Part shown: in pieces, positions 42,796-52,257 of the stretch
Layout: each line of letters begins with the position of its first letter
Position numbering within the stretch: position 1 is the first letter of the stretch
Assembly (NCBI GenBank): GCA_964346245.1
Contig: CAYFUF010000002.1
Span: 21,839 to 85,838, forward strand
Reading direction: 5' to 3'
DNA: 64,000 bases
Source of the DNA: CAYFUF01 sp964346245
GTDB lineage: Bacteria; Bacillota; Clostridia; Tissierellales; Peptoniphilaceae
Made by a program: the position numbers and the translations under genes
Notes under the pieces: generated by a model
Database searches by the model: none
What the model was told of the DNA's origin: nothing
Seen by the model: only the letters and a program-made list of their open reading frames with translations

Positions 42796-44079
42796 TTAAG
42801 CTTGTGTGTAACCGGGTTTTCCTAGTAACTTAAACATGTTGCTCTTGTATAGCTCAACGCCAGGTTGATTGAAAGGATTTACGCCTAACATGTAGCCAGA
42901 AACACCGACGCCTATTTCGAAGAAGTATAGGAGCTGACCTAAGTTGAATTCGTCAAGCTTGGCTAAGCTAAGCATAATATTGGGAACGCCACCACTGATG
43001 TGGGCTTGGCGGGTGCCTTCCATTGCCTTCTGATTGACCTCATGAAGGGTCTTACCGGCCAGATAATTTAGTCCATCCAGGTCGCTATCAGCTTCTTTCA
43101 AGGCGATATCTTGGTTGGGCTCTTCGACGCTAATCACCGTTTCGAAGATAATCCGCTCGCCATCCTGTATCCATTGACCCATCGAGTGGAGGTCTGTAGT
43201 GTTAACGACAGAAGCAGGATATAAGCCCTTACCATCTTTGCCTTCACTCTCACCGTAAAGCTGCTTCCACCACTCTTGGATATAGGATAGCTTGGGCTCA
43301 TAGGTAACGAGAATCTCAATTGCCTTCCCTTCTCCATAGAGCAAGTTTCTTGCAGCGGCGTATTGCATAGCTGGGTTGGTTTCTAAGTCGTCCTCAAGGC
43401 AAACCTTCATCCCTTCCCTTGCCCCTTCCATGAGGGCATCAATATCTAAGCCAGCTGCTGCGATAGGCAGCAAACCGACAGCGGTTAAGACCGTAAAACG
43501 GCCGCCGATGTCATCAGGAACTACAAAAGTCTCATAACCCACTTCATCAGCGAGCGTCTTCAAGGCACCCCTCTTTTGATCGGTGGTCACATAAATTCTA
43601 CCCTTAGCTTCGTCTTCGCCTACCTTGTTTTCCAACTGCTCTTTCAGTAGACGAAAAGCGATGGCAGGTTCGGTGGTCGTACCAGACTTGGAGATAACAT
43701 TGATGCTGAAATCTTTATCCGAAACATAGTCCATCAACTCTTTCAACTCTGGTGCGCTCAAGTGGTTACCCGCATAAAGGATCTCGGTTCCGGTCTTCTC
43801 GTAGCGTGGAGATAGGGCTTCAATGACTGCTCTAGCACCTAGATAGGAACCTCCAATACCGATCACAACTAGGACCTGGCTATCCGAACGAATCTTTTGA
43901 GCCGCCTTCTTGATGCGGTCATACTCATTCTTATCATAATCTTCTGGTTGTTCTATCCAACCTAAAAAATCATTACCCTCTCCACTCTTATTGACTAAGG
44001 TTTGAAAGGCAACACTTACTTTATCTTCCCATTGGACAAGCTGGTCCGCCACCCCTGTGTACTGTAAATCAAGTTTCAT
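42796..44079 (-). CDS. pgi: Glucose-6-phosphate isomerase
   Basis: 427 aa from MKLDLQYTG. Interconverts glucose 6-phosphate and fructose 6-phosphate. Visible signatures: VVIGIGGSYLGARA, VISKSGTTTEPAIAFR, DDIGGRFTVLTAVGLLP (catalytic loop), and the late GGVPNIMLSL. Size matches the short Gram-positive form. A GTTTATG start is preceded by an AAAGG site. Gap of 13 nt to deoC. Confidence 0.96.
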   Translation of the reverse strand: MKLDLQYTGVADQLVQWEDKVSVAFQTLVNKSGEGNDFLGWIEQPEDYDKNEYDRIKKAAQKIRSDSQVLVVIGIGGSYLGARAVIEALSPRYEKTGTEILYAGNHLSAPELKELMDYVSDKDFSINVISKSGTTTEPAIAFRLLKEQLENKVGEDEAKGRIYVTTDQKRGALKTLADEVGYETFVVPDDIGGRFTVLTAVGLLPIAAAGLDIDALMEGAREGMKVCLEDDLETNPAMQYAAARNLLYGEGKAIEILVTYEPKLSYIQEWWKQLYGESEGKDGKGLYPASVVNTTDLHSMGQWIQDGERIIFETVISVEEPNQDIALKEADSDLDGLNYLAGKTLHEVNQKAMEGTRQAHISGGVPNIMLSLAKLDEFNLGQLLYFFEIGVGVSGYMLGVNPFNQPGVELYKSNMFKLLGKPGYTQA

Positions 44080-44160
44080 AAACAACCAACCTTTCTGTAC
44101 TTTCTTTTTTTATTATAGGCTATCGCCGCAAAAATTTGTAGCATTCACCCTTCCTAAGTC

Positions 44161-44193
44161 AAAAAAAGGACCCTGCACAATCATGCAAGGTCC
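44161..44193 (-). terminator. Terminator of the PAS-SpoIIE gene
   Basis: Ten-base-pair stem (GGACCTTGCA / TGCAGGGTCC, 44168-44193) followed by seven T residues on the minus strand, 7 nt after the gene's stop codon. Confidence 0.85.
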
Positions 44194-44200
44194 GAACATA

Positions 44201-45337
44201 TTATTCATTTGGCATTTGGATGAGCAAGAGCGCAATGTCATCCTTTTGGTCTCCTTGACGGTACTCATTCACACTGTCTACCATAACATCTAAAGGTTTT
44301 TCATGATGGGCTGCTAGGATATCTGACAAGCGGTCAACACCGAATGGCTCCCTATTCACGTTAACCGTTTCGATGATGCCGTCCGTAAAGAAGAGGAATT
44401 GATAACCCGCCTCCATGCGGATGGTGTTTTGGGAGTATTCCGCCGAATCGAAGATGGGCGAAATTAACATGCCAGTTGAATCAAGTGTCTCTACTTGATT
44501 GTTACGATAGAGAAGAGGCATACAGTTGTGTCCCGCATTCGCATAGGTAATCGTTCGGTTAAACGTATCGATTACAGCATAGAAGAGGGAGAAGTATTGG
44601 CTTTCGTCAAGCTCCAGTTCTTCGAAGCGCTTGCGCACCTTGGGCAGGACCTCACTAGGCTCCGTAACCTTTTTTTCTTCTAGGATATTTCGCATAGTTT
44701 GGCGAACAAACATGGTCAATATGGAGGCTGAGATGCCGTGGCCAACCACGTCCGAAATATAGAGGCCTAGTCGGCCGGCACCTAGAGGTATCAGGTCAAA
44801 AAAGTCTCCCGATAACTCTTCTGAAGGAATGTACTTATAATCAAAGTGGATTTCACCAAAGTCGGTAATTTGCGGCAGCATGCTTCGTTGAATCGACCTT
44901 GCTAGAAGCATTTGCTCTTTAATGTTCTGGTTGTCTTGATAAAGCTGCACAGTCAAATTATTGGATTCCGTTATGTCGCGAAGCAGCTCGATACAGCCAT
45001 CGATTTCGCCATCATCATCAAAGATTGGCGAGCATTTCACCGAAAACACACGACCTTTCACACTAAGTTCCGTGTTGGTGATGTTCCCTGTTTCTAATGT
45101 TTCTTGAGACATCTCAGAAGGTAGGATACGAACACTGATCCCCCGACTGGCGTCTTCTATTTGATCCGTTGTTTCTAATTCATTGTAACAATATTGTAGC
45201 AAGCTCTGATTTTCAAAGAGGACGTTGCCATCCTTATCCAATACACGGATGAAATCAATCATTGCATCCAACAGTTGGAGTGATTGACTCTCAGATATAA
45301 AGGAATTCATATCAGAATTATTCTTTTTTACTTCCAT
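44201..45337 (-). CDS. PAS domain-containing PP2C/SpoIIE-type serine phosphatase
   Basis: 378 aa. Residues ~20-130 form a PAS sensor (FIRVLDKDGNVLFENQSLL, then IDGCIELLRDITE). A short helix joins it to a SpoIIE/RsbU phosphatase: ARSIQRSMLPQ, SGDFFDLIPLGAGRLGLYISDVVGHGISASILTMF (metal Asp), YANAGHNCMPLLY, FFTDGIIET and GDQKDDIALLLI. Such proteins dephosphorylate anti-anti-sigma factors in partner-switching stress circuits. No kinase or antagonist gene is nearby. Confidence 0.92.
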   Translation of the reverse strand: MEVKKNNSDMNSFISESQSLQLLDAMIDFIRVLDKDGNVLFENQSLLQYCYNELETTDQIEDASRGISVRILPSEMSQETLETGNITNTELSVKGRVFSVKCSPIFDDDGEIDGCIELLRDITESNNLTVQLYQDNQNIKEQMLLARSIQRSMLPQITDFGEIHFDYKYIPSEELSGDFFDLIPLGAGRLGLYISDVVGHGISASILTMFVRQTMRNILEEKKVTEPSEVLPKVRKRFEELELDESQYFSLFYAVIDTFNRTITYANAGHNCMPLLYRNNQVETLDSTGMLISPIFDSAEYSQNTIRMEAGYQFLFFTDGIIETVNVNREPFGVDRLSDILAAHHEKPLDVMVDSVNEYRQGDQKDDIALLLIQMPNE

Positions 45338-45445
45338 TCAAATCCCCCATATCACTGTTATAGATACTTACTCCAGTTTATCTTAACATTAAAGGGGTAA
45401 TTATACAAGCTAAGTGGTTTTGGCAACTAGATGGCTACATCCCTA

Positions 45446-45616
45446 TCAATGACAGGAATTATTGTTAATATCTGTACGAGAAGTGCAATTGTCTTTCAAG
45501 TGGCAACTTGCACATTTTTGTCCCTTTCTCTTATTACTGCGCATTTTTTTGACCACCAAGAAAACGATCAGGGCGATGACGGCCAAAATAATAATATCTA
45601 TTACCTTTATGTCCAT
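45446..45616 (-). CDS. FeoB-associated Cys-rich membrane protein
   Basis: 56 aa, too short for most gene callers. One membrane helix (~6-23, MDIKVIDIIILAVIALIVF) is followed by KKMR and a Cys-rich tail with C-x2-C (KCASCHLKDNC) and a final Cys. This matches the small cysteine-rich membrane proteins encoded after feoB in many Bacillota, thought to help Fe2+ handling. It lies ~100 nt after feoB on the same strand. Confidence 0.85.
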   Translation of the reverse strand: MDIKVIDIIILAVIALIVFLVVKKMRSNKRKGQKCASCHLKDNCTSRTDINNNSCH

Positions 45617-45718
45617 TGCTTTATCCTATCTAGTTTCATATGTAGACTGTGAACCATTATCGTGAGGAAGGCGGCCGAGCCTGTGTAGGAGACGGTCCGC
45701 TTCCTCATGAGTAGTGAA

Positions 45719-47866
45719 TTAATTAAAAGCGTATTTGGGTCTTGGCCGAAATACCATAAACATCCAATAAGCGAAGACGGCAACGGCAACGCCTGTCCAG
45801 AAGGTGAAGACACCTGTGGTAATAAAGCTTGCAAACTGGAAGAAAATCAGAGCAAAAGAATAAGCAATTGCCGTCTGATATAAGACGCCGAAGATGGTCC
45901 AGCGGACATCGCCCAGTTCCCTGTGCATTGCTCCAACTGCAGCGAAGCAAGGTTGGCAAAGCAGGTTAAAGCTGAGGAAGGAGAAAGCCGCTATTGGTGT
46001 GTAATGTGCAGTAATGCTTGTTAAAGCAGCCCAGTCGGAGGATTCGACAAGCTCGAGCGCATCGCCCGATACATTGAATAGGATAGCAAAGGTCGACATG
46101 ATGTTTTCTTTAGCGATCAAGCCAGTGACTGTTGCTACTGTGGATTGCCAGTCACCGAAGCCTAATGGGGCGAAGATCCAGGCAACCAGGTTACCCAACC
46201 TAGCTAAGAAGCTCTTATCGATTTCTTCACCGACTAAGCCAAAGCCGCTTTCTGTCCAGCCAAAGGCCTGTAGGAACCATAGAACGACAGAGGAAACCAG
46301 GATGATGGTTCCCGCTTTTTTCACGAAAGAAATCAGCTTTTCACCTACGGTGCGCACGATTCCTTTCAAGGTAGGCAAGCGGTATTCAGGCAGCTCCATG
46401 ACAAAAGGTGTGGGATCTCCTGAAAATGCTCTTGTCTTCTTCAAGACGATACCGGAGAAGATAACAGCAGCTATACCCAAAAAGTAAGCGATTGGGGCAA
46501 ACCACCAAGCATCCGCAAAGATTGCACCTGCAATGAAGGCAATGATGGGCAACTTTGCTGAACAAGGCATGAAAGCCGTGGTAATCGCAGTTACTCGGCG
46601 GTCCGCCTCATTCTCGATGGTCCTTGCCGCCATGATACCGGGCACGGAACAACCGGTTCCTACCAACATCGGAATAAATGATTTACCGGACAGACCGAAA
46701 GAGGAAAAGATTCGGTCAAGAACGAAGGCAATACGAGCCATATATCCGCACTGTTCCAAAATAGTAAGCAAGATGAAGAGGACGGCCATCTGTGGTAAGA
46801 ATCCTAGAACCGCGCCGACACCTGCAATAATACCATCGACTACTAGGGCAACAAGCCAGGAGGAGGCACCCAAGTTAGTCAGAAACTCGCCCATACCACC
46901 TTGAGCCCACTCGGCGATGACTACATCATTGACAAAGTCTGTCGCATAAGTGCCCACCGTTTGGATGGATAGGTAGTAGACAACAAAGATAACAGCCACA
47001 AAAATAGGCAAGCCCAACCAGCGGTTGGTCACGATTCGGTCAATTTTCTCAGATAGGGTTTGCTTGTCTGCATTCTCTTTCTGGTAGACCAGGTCGATTA
47101 GGTAGGAAATAAACTGGTAGCGCTTCTCTGGCACAAGTGAAGCGGCATCGTTACCCAATTCATCCTCCAGGTGGTCAATATCCTCCTCCAACTCTGCACA
47201 AAGAGGAACATCCTTATTGACCTTGTCATCTTGCTCAAATAGCTTAACGGCTAGCCAACGGTCATCGATCTGCGTGTAGTCACTAGCCACTTCCTTACGC
47301 TTTATATAATGTTGAATATCATCGAGGAGACCTTCAATCTTCTCCCCATAATTCAAGCGGAAGATAGGTTTCTTGCTCTCCTTGACTGTCGCTTGGACCT
47401 TTGCAACCAACTCATCCATGCCCTTTGCCTGCAAAGCAGAAATCTCGACAACTGGAGCACCTAGTTCGCCAGCTAACCTAGCAGAGTCGAACTTGTCCCC
47501 ATTGCGGTCAACCAGATCAATCATATTGGCTGCGATGACAGTAGGAATGCCCATCTCCAAAATCTGGGTCGTCAAATAGAGATTGCGTTCCAAATTGGAC
47601 ACGTCAATAATATTAATGATGACATCTGGTTTCTCTTGGATTAAGAAATCCCGAGCTAACACTTCTTCCAAGGTGTAAGGAGAAAGCGAGTAGATACCAG
47701 GCAAATCAACGAGCATTGCCTCCTTGTCCGCCTTGAGCCATCCTTCCTTCTTTTCCACCGTAACACCAGGCCAATTGCCCACATGAGCTGTTGACCCTGT
47801 CAATTCATTGAATAGCGTTGTCTTTCCTGCATTAGGATTGCCAACTAAAGCTATCGTATATGGCAT
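45719..47866 (-). CDS. feoB: Ferrous iron transport protein B
   Basis: 715 aa. The N-terminal G domain has GNPNAGKTTLFNELTG (G1), VDLPGIYSLSPYT (G3) and NMID (G4). A linker helical region is followed by ~8 membrane segments containing GTGCSVPGIMAARTIEN and MPCSAKLPIIAFI. It imports Fe2+ driven or gated by GTP binding. It follows feoA with a 91-nt gap. Iron is needed in quantity for the Fe-S subunit of the Mo hydroxylase and other anaerobic enzymes. Confidence 0.97.
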   Translation of the reverse strand: MPYTIALVGNPNAGKTTLFNELTGSTAHVGNWPGVTVEKKEGWLKADKEAMLVDLPGIYSLSPYTLEEVLARDFLIQEKPDVIINIIDVSNLERNLYLTTQILEMGIPTVIAANMIDLVDRNGDKFDSARLAGELGAPVVEISALQAKGMDELVAKVQATVKESKKPIFRLNYGEKIEGLLDDIQHYIKRKEVASDYTQIDDRWLAVKLFEQDDKVNKDVPLCAELEEDIDHLEDELGNDAASLVPEKRYQFISYLIDLVYQKENADKQTLSEKIDRIVTNRWLGLPIFVAVIFVVYYLSIQTVGTYATDFVNDVVIAEWAQGGMGEFLTNLGASSWLVALVVDGIIAGVGAVLGFLPQMAVLFILLTILEQCGYMARIAFVLDRIFSSFGLSGKSFIPMLVGTGCSVPGIMAARTIENEADRRVTAITTAFMPCSAKLPIIAFIAGAIFADAWWFAPIAYFLGIAAVIFSGIVLKKTRAFSGDPTPFVMELPEYRLPTLKGIVRTVGEKLISFVKKAGTIILVSSVVLWFLQAFGWTESGFGLVGEEIDKSFLARLGNLVAWIFAPLGFGDWQSTVATVTGLIAKENIMSTFAILFNVSGDALELVESSDWAALTSITAHYTPIAAFSFLSFNLLCQPCFAAVGAMHRELGDVRWTIFGVLYQTAIAYSFALIFFQFASFITTGVFTFWTGVAVAVFAYWMFMVFRPRPKYAFN

Positions 47867-47957
47867 AATTCCCTCATTCTATAAGTGTATGTATGTTCTT
47901 AACTTGTTCTTGCCTAATGTGTTAACCTTGGCTAACGTCAGGGCATAAAAAACCGCT

Positions 47958-48179
47958 TTATGCGATTTCGATATCCTTAGCATCTTTCTTACGAATAGAC
48001 ATCTGGACACCTTTGACCTTTATCTGAATAGGATCGCCTAGGGGCGCCACCTTAACAAACTCAATGGTTGTTCCCGCTATTATGCCCATATCATTAAAAC
48101 GTCTTTTTAGAGGGCCACTCCCGTGGACCTTTTGGACGACTCCCGTCTGCCCTTTTTTTAAGTCCTGTAAATTTTTCAT
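47958..48179 (-). CDS. feoA: Ferrous iron transport protein A
   Basis: 73 aa from MKNLQDLKKGQTG, with a GAGAGG site; the frame could start four codons earlier. SH3-like FeoA protein, with LKRRFNDMGIIAGTTIEFVKVAPLGDPIQIKVKG covering the typical L-x-D-M-G-x-x-x-G-T turn. It assists FeoB in the cytoplasm. First gene of the feo operon. Confidence 0.93.
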   Translation of the reverse strand: MKNLQDLKKGQTGVVQKVHGSGPLKRRFNDMGIIAGTTIEFVKVAPLGDPIQIKVKGVQMSIRKKDAKDIEIA

Positions 48180-48316
48180 ATCGCCTCTCACTTTATGTAC
48201 AATACTAATAAGTCCTTATGTAGCGTTAGCTATTGCTAACACAATTAATTTAACATGGATGACTATCTCCGTCAATAGATTATTCATAAATATTTAGGGA
48301 AAAAGAGGGCAAATTC

Positions 48317-48856
48317 TTGGATAAAAAAAGTTTACGAATGAAGATGATCGGGGTTCGCCAAGCGATAAAAAAAGACCGCCAGGAGGCTTGCGCCCATATT
48401 CTACGTGACCAACTGATCAATCACCTTGCCTATGGGAGCAGCCAGGTCATCTCCTGTTACCTATCTATGGGACATGAGCTGGGCACGGACCCTTTCATCC
48501 ACCAAGCCCTACAAGATGGCAAAAGACTCTATATTCCCCGCATAAACAATAAAAACTTAGCGTGGACTAGACTGACTCAGGAAAACTATCCCCTCTTAGA
48601 AACAAACCGTCTTGGCATCAGGGAGCTTCCCGCCCACTTTGTAGAGGACAAAGCTAGCTTTGATCTGATTATCGTCCCTGGTCTTGCCTTCAATAGGAAG
48701 GGTGACCGCCTAGGTTACGGGGGCGGTTACTATGACCGCCTTTTTGCCGCTCAAGCTGGTGCCTACCGCTTAGGAGTCTGCTATGCAGATCAAGAATTTT
48801 CAATCATTCCTATGGAAGACCACGACATCCCGATGAATGAGGTTCTCTTCATTTGA
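48317..48856 (+). CDS. 5-formyltetrahydrofolate cyclo-ligase
   Basis: 179 aa starting with TTG, chosen because a GAGGG site lies 8 nt upstream. Converts 5-formyl-THF with ATP to 5,10-methenyl-THF. Motifs: YLSMGHELGTDPFI, RLYIPRI, and VPGLAFNRKGDRLGYGGGYYDR, the family signature. Stand-alone plus-strand gene between feo and the vWA unit. Confidence 0.93.
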   Translation: MDKKSLRMKMIGVRQAIKKDRQEACAHILRDQLINHLAYGSSQVISCYLSMGHELGTDPFIHQALQDGKRLYIPRINNKNLAWTRLTQENYPLLETNRLGIRELPAHFVEDKASFDLIIVPGLAFNRKGDRLGYGGGYYDRLFAAQAGAYRLGVCYADQEFSIIPMEDHDIPMNEVLFI

Positions 48857-48860
48857 ACAA

Positions 48861-48894
48861 ACATAGGGGCTTGGCATTGGCCAAGCCCCTATGT
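48861..48894. terminator. Bidirectional terminator
   Basis: Perfect 15-bp stem ACATAGGGGCTTGGC / GCCAAGCCCCTATGT with a 4-nt loop, followed by TTTT on plus and preceded by AA on plus. It lies between the convergent cyclo-ligase and vWA genes. Confidence 0.85.
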
Positions 48895-48953
48895 TTTGGC
48901 CGTTTCGGGCCTTATAACAAACTGGAGATAAGAATCAATGGTTGCCCTGCCTC

Positions 48954-50693
48954 CTACAGTGGAGACAGCTGGGAAGCTGAGCGGATAAGCTCTTGTAACT
49001 CGATGACATAGGCATCGTCCGTTTGCAATGCTTCAATCACGCTAAGGATGTCATCATAGTTGGAGCTACCTTTGTATTCGGAATCCTTGAGGATCATGCC
49101 GAAGCCTGCAAGTGATGAGGCAAGGCGGAAGTTATCGCTTGGTTCAGAAACATCAGCTGCTACTAATGGATAGGTCAATAGCTCACTAGTATCCCCATCC
49201 GGTTCCTTATAGCGAATGTTTAGGGTTAACATTTCATCGTTGAAGTCTCCGTTTTCTGTTTCCGTTACGGCATCGGGGGTCTCATACTTGCTATCCACGT
49301 TAGGAATCTCGAAGGTGGAATCTACACCGACAATCTCATAGAGGGCGGTTACAGAGTGGCCGGAACCAATTTCTCCACCGTCTTTACTATCGTCAGCGAA
49401 GTCTTCTGCTGCCATTACTCGGTTTTCGTAGCCGATTAAACGGTAACCCTTGACGTAGGCAGGATTAAAGTCAACCTGTAGTTTGACATCTTTCGCTACG
49501 GTGAATAAAGTGGAGCCTAGCTCGTCGCTCAATACTTTTCGTGCTTCGTAAATATCATCGATATAAGATAGGTGACCATTCCCATGGTTGGCCAAAGCTT
49601 CCATCTTATCGTCTTGGTAGTTGCCATAACCGAAGCCTAAAACGCTGAGGAAGGTGCCCGATTCTTTCTTCTCTTCGATGAGTTCTATCAGTTGACCCTG
49701 GCTGGTGATGCCTACATTTAAGTCTCCATCTGTTGCAAGGATGATGCGGTTGTTTCCACCATCAATAAAGTACTTTTCCGCTATATCATAAGCGGTCGTA
49801 ATGCCTGCTGAACCATGAGTAGATCCACCTGCTGTTAAGTTTTCAATTGCGGTCATAATCTCCGCTTTGTTATCTAAGCTTGCCCCTTCAAGCACAACCT
49901 GATCGGAGCTTGCATAGGTCACAATCGAAATCTTATCCTGCGGGGTTAGCTGCTCTAGCATGGTCAAATACGCTCTTTTCACCAGGTCTAATCGATAAGG
50001 TCCCTCCATTGAACCAGAGACGTCAATGAGGAAGACTAGGTTGGAAGGTGGGCGGTTATTGGCTGCTGGATCCTCCGCCTGTAGACCGACGAGAAGTAGT
50101 TGAGTATCAGGATTCCATGGCGTCTGCCCTAATTCCATAGTGACAGAGAAGGGGTCATCCCCTTGTGGCTCTGGATAGTCATAACTAAAGTAATTGAGCA
50201 TTTCTTCAATACGCACAGCATCTTTCTGAGGTAGTTCCCCTTGTTTCAAGAAACGGCGAATATTGGCATAAGATGCTGTATCCACATCTGCCGCAAAGGT
50301 AGATAAGGGTGCATTCTCAACGAGATAGAAGGGATTTTCATCGAGGTGGGCGTAGCTCTCCGTGTTATATGGAACGGGTTCTGGAGAAGCCATAATGACC
50401 CCAGACCCGCCAGTCATATCAAAAGCTGCTTCTACTTCTACTTCTGTTGGTCCGAGATCTACTATTTCACTACCCGTTTCGATAGGGTCTCCACTAGTTG
50501 TGTTCTCGCTTGATATGTCGCTTTTCATCTCCGAAGAAACGCTTATCGTATAGGAACTGGTTTCCTTGCCTATATTCTTTGCCTCTTCTGCGCAAGCAGC
50601 TAAGGTGGCTACAAGCATGAGGCAGCTAAGCAATAAACTTAGTCGTTTTTTGGTAAAAGATTGTTGTAAAAAGCGTCTGCTGTTTTTCATCAT
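48954..50693 (-). CDS. vWA-domain lipoprotein (YfbK-like)
   Basis: 579 aa. A lipoprotein signal ends in LVATLAAC (Cys ~34). A YfbK-type N-terminal domain carries TFAADVDTASYANIRRFL and VRIEEMLNYFSYDYP. The von Willebrand A domain (~220-395) has an intact metal-site DVSGSM, and a C-terminal DUF3520-like region follows. It faces outward from the membrane. It is the third gene of a sigma factor - membrane protein - vWA unit. Function of these proteins is unclear; they are thought to act in envelope sensing. Confidence 0.88.
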   Translation of the reverse strand: MMKNSRRFLQQSFTKKRLSLLLSCLMLVATLAACAEEAKNIGKETSSYTISVSSEMKSDISSENTTSGDPIETGSEIVDLGPTEVEVEAAFDMTGGSGVIMASPEPVPYNTESYAHLDENPFYLVENAPLSTFAADVDTASYANIRRFLKQGELPQKDAVRIEEMLNYFSYDYPEPQGDDPFSVTMELGQTPWNPDTQLLLVGLQAEDPAANNRPPSNLVFLIDVSGSMEGPYRLDLVKRAYLTMLEQLTPQDKISIVTYASSDQVVLEGASLDNKAEIMTAIENLTAGGSTHGSAGITTAYDIAEKYFIDGGNNRIILATDGDLNVGITSQGQLIELIEEKKESGTFLSVLGFGYGNYQDDKMEALANHGNGHLSYIDDIYEARKVLSDELGSTLFTVAKDVKLQVDFNPAYVKGYRLIGYENRVMAAEDFADDSKDGGEIGSGHSVTALYEIVGVDSTFEIPNVDSKYETPDAVTETENGDFNDEMLTLNIRYKEPDGDTSELLTYPLVAADVSEPSDNFRLASSLAGFGMILKDSEYKGSSNYDDILSVIEALQTDDAYVIELQELIRSASQLSPL

Positions 50694-50703
50694 AAGCTCC
50701 TTT

Positions 50704-51495
50704 TTAATCGGCTAAGTCCAAGTAGTCCGATAAAAACTCTTCTAATTCCGTTAGGCTTAAATTCATCGATTGACCATAATAGTACGCGTTGCCTTGCGTA
50801 AAGACCCAGTTAAACTGGTTATCTCGGCTATGCAAAGTAAGGTCCTGTCCAGCAAGATTGATAGTCACTTCCTCATCGTCTTCTTCAAGGTAAGGTTCCT
50901 CTGAGAGAGCGTCTTTCGCAACGGTGAACGATATCTCTTTGCTGCTGTCGTCTTCAGCCCGCCACAGCTCTCTTCTCACTCCGATGTTTTGACCTTCTAG
51001 CAGGAGATCATCCTTACTCGATTCTATTAGGTCGTATCCATCAAGCTGTCTAGGCACCATAGAACTAGTGGTCTCTGGAATCTCCTCGGCCTCCATGTCG
51101 GCTTCTTCAGTTATTGCGTCTACTTCAGCCTCATCAGCGTAGTAGTCCTCTGCTTCATCGACCTCGTTTCCTTCAGCGGTCTCACCGACTTCTTGGCCAG
51201 AAGGCACATTGCCAACCTCCATCTGTTCGGTGTACTCGGAAGACTCCGTTGTTGCCGTATCCATAGGGGCGCTCACTTTTGGTGCAACCATGATAATCAA
51301 TGCCGCTGCGACCGCCGTTACTACGCCGCCAATTCCTAGCTTCCACCAGGTCGATGTCGACTTTCTTCCCTCTGCTTTTTCCATATGGTTCAATGGCGTA
51401 TTCTGCATCATTGAATCTTGATTCATCTGTTCTAAGCGCTGAGCTTCAGCTAACTTGGCTTTAATCGAAGCTACTCTTTCTTCAGGGGATTTCAT
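50704..51495 (-). CDS. Probable anti-sigma/membrane partner of the ECF sigma factor
   Basis: 263 aa. A short cytoplasmic N-terminal part (~50 residues, ERVASIKAKLAEAQRLEQ) is followed by one membrane helix (WWKLGIGGVVTAVAAALIIMV). An acidic linker of ~70 residues leads to an outside C-terminal domain with DLTLHSRDNQFNWVFTQG. It overlaps the sigma gene by 4 nt and precedes the vWA gene. The topology and coupling fit an anti-sigma factor, but I see no zinc-binding HxxxCxxC motif, so this is inference. Confidence 0.65.
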   Translation of the reverse strand: MKSPEERVASIKAKLAEAQRLEQMNQDSMMQNTPLNHMEKAEGRKSTSTWWKLGIGGVVTAVAAALIIMVAPKVSAPMDTATTESSEYTEQMEVGNVPSGQEVGETAEGNEVDEAEDYYADEAEVDAITEEADMEAEEIPETTSSMVPRQLDGYDLIESSKDDLLLEGQNIGVRRELWRAEDDSSKEISFTVAKDALSEEPYLEEDDEEVTINLAGQDLTLHSRDNQFNWVFTQGNAYYYGQSMNLSLTELEEFLSDYLDLAD

Positions 51496-52040
51496 TCCAA
51501 CACCTCCCCTCTATCTAGCTCTTGGGCTAATTTCCTTTTTGCTCGATAGATGTAGTTATCAATTTGCTTTACAGACACGTCCATAATCTCGGCAGCCTCC
51601 TCATAGTTAAACTCTTCAAAGTAAATGAGCATGACAGCTTGGCGGTAATGATCTGGTAGCGTCTTTAACGCATCATGTAACTGCCTCTTCGTTTCATCTG
51701 CTTCTATCCGTTCAAAAACGGTGTCTTCTTCCCTGAGTTCGTGGGCAACATCGTCCGCATTGACCCAGGTGAAATGTTTGCTGCGCTTCAGAAAGTTCAG
51801 CGCTTTGTTTCTTCCGATTTGAAAGAGGTAGGTCTTGAATTGACTTTCTCCACGAAAGTTTGGTTTTTTCAGCAGAAGTTCAACGAAGCAATCTTCCATC
51901 AAATCCTCTGCCGTATGGTAGTTGTGAACATATGAATTGATAAACAGCAGTAGTGGGTTTCCATAGTGTTCCACTATGATCGTCATCTGTTCCTCATCGC
52001 CGGCTAGGAACTGTTCATATGCTCTCGCTCCTATGTCCAT
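51492..52040 (-). CDS. ECF-type RNA polymerase sigma factor
   Basis: 182 aa. Region 2 reads NYHTAEDLMEDCFVELLLKKPNFRGESQFKTYLFQIGRNKALNFLKR, and region 4 reads LKTLPDHYRQAVMLIYFEEFNYEEAAEIMDVSVKQIDNYIYRAKRKL. Both are standard for sigma-70 family ECF factors. It is the first gene of the unit and overlaps its membrane partner by 4 nt. It probably drives its own operon when the membrane partner is released. Confidence 0.92.
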   Translation of the reverse strand: MDIGARAYEQFLAGDEEQMTIIVEHYGNPLLLFINSYVHNYHTAEDLMEDCFVELLLKKPNFRGESQFKTYLFQIGRNKALNFLKRSKHFTWVNADDVAHELREEDTVFERIEADETKRQLHDALKTLPDHYRQAVMLIYFEEFNYEEAAEIMDVSVKQIDNYIYRAKRKLAQELDRGEVLE

Positions 52041-52191
52041 AACGAACCCTTTCTATTTCCCCTTTCACTTACTTGGACAAGCGACAGGAGAAAATTCCTC
52101 ACTTAGTACAAAAATCTTTATACCAATATCATACACGAAAAAAAAGGCGATTCACTGGAAGAAAAGAAAAGTAGACGAATGGCATGGCAAC

Positions 52192-52238
52192 AAAAAAAGG
52201 ACTGCTCCAGAGCATGTAACAAAGCCCTGAAACAGTCC
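52192..52238 (-). terminator. Terminator of the nucleoside-transporter operon
   Basis: Minus-strand stem GGACTG...CAGTCC with an inner imperfect stem (52199-52238) followed by seven T residues. It lies 20 nt after the last permease gene. Confidence 0.8.
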
Positions 52239-52257
52239 ATATGTTTAATTTTTACGA

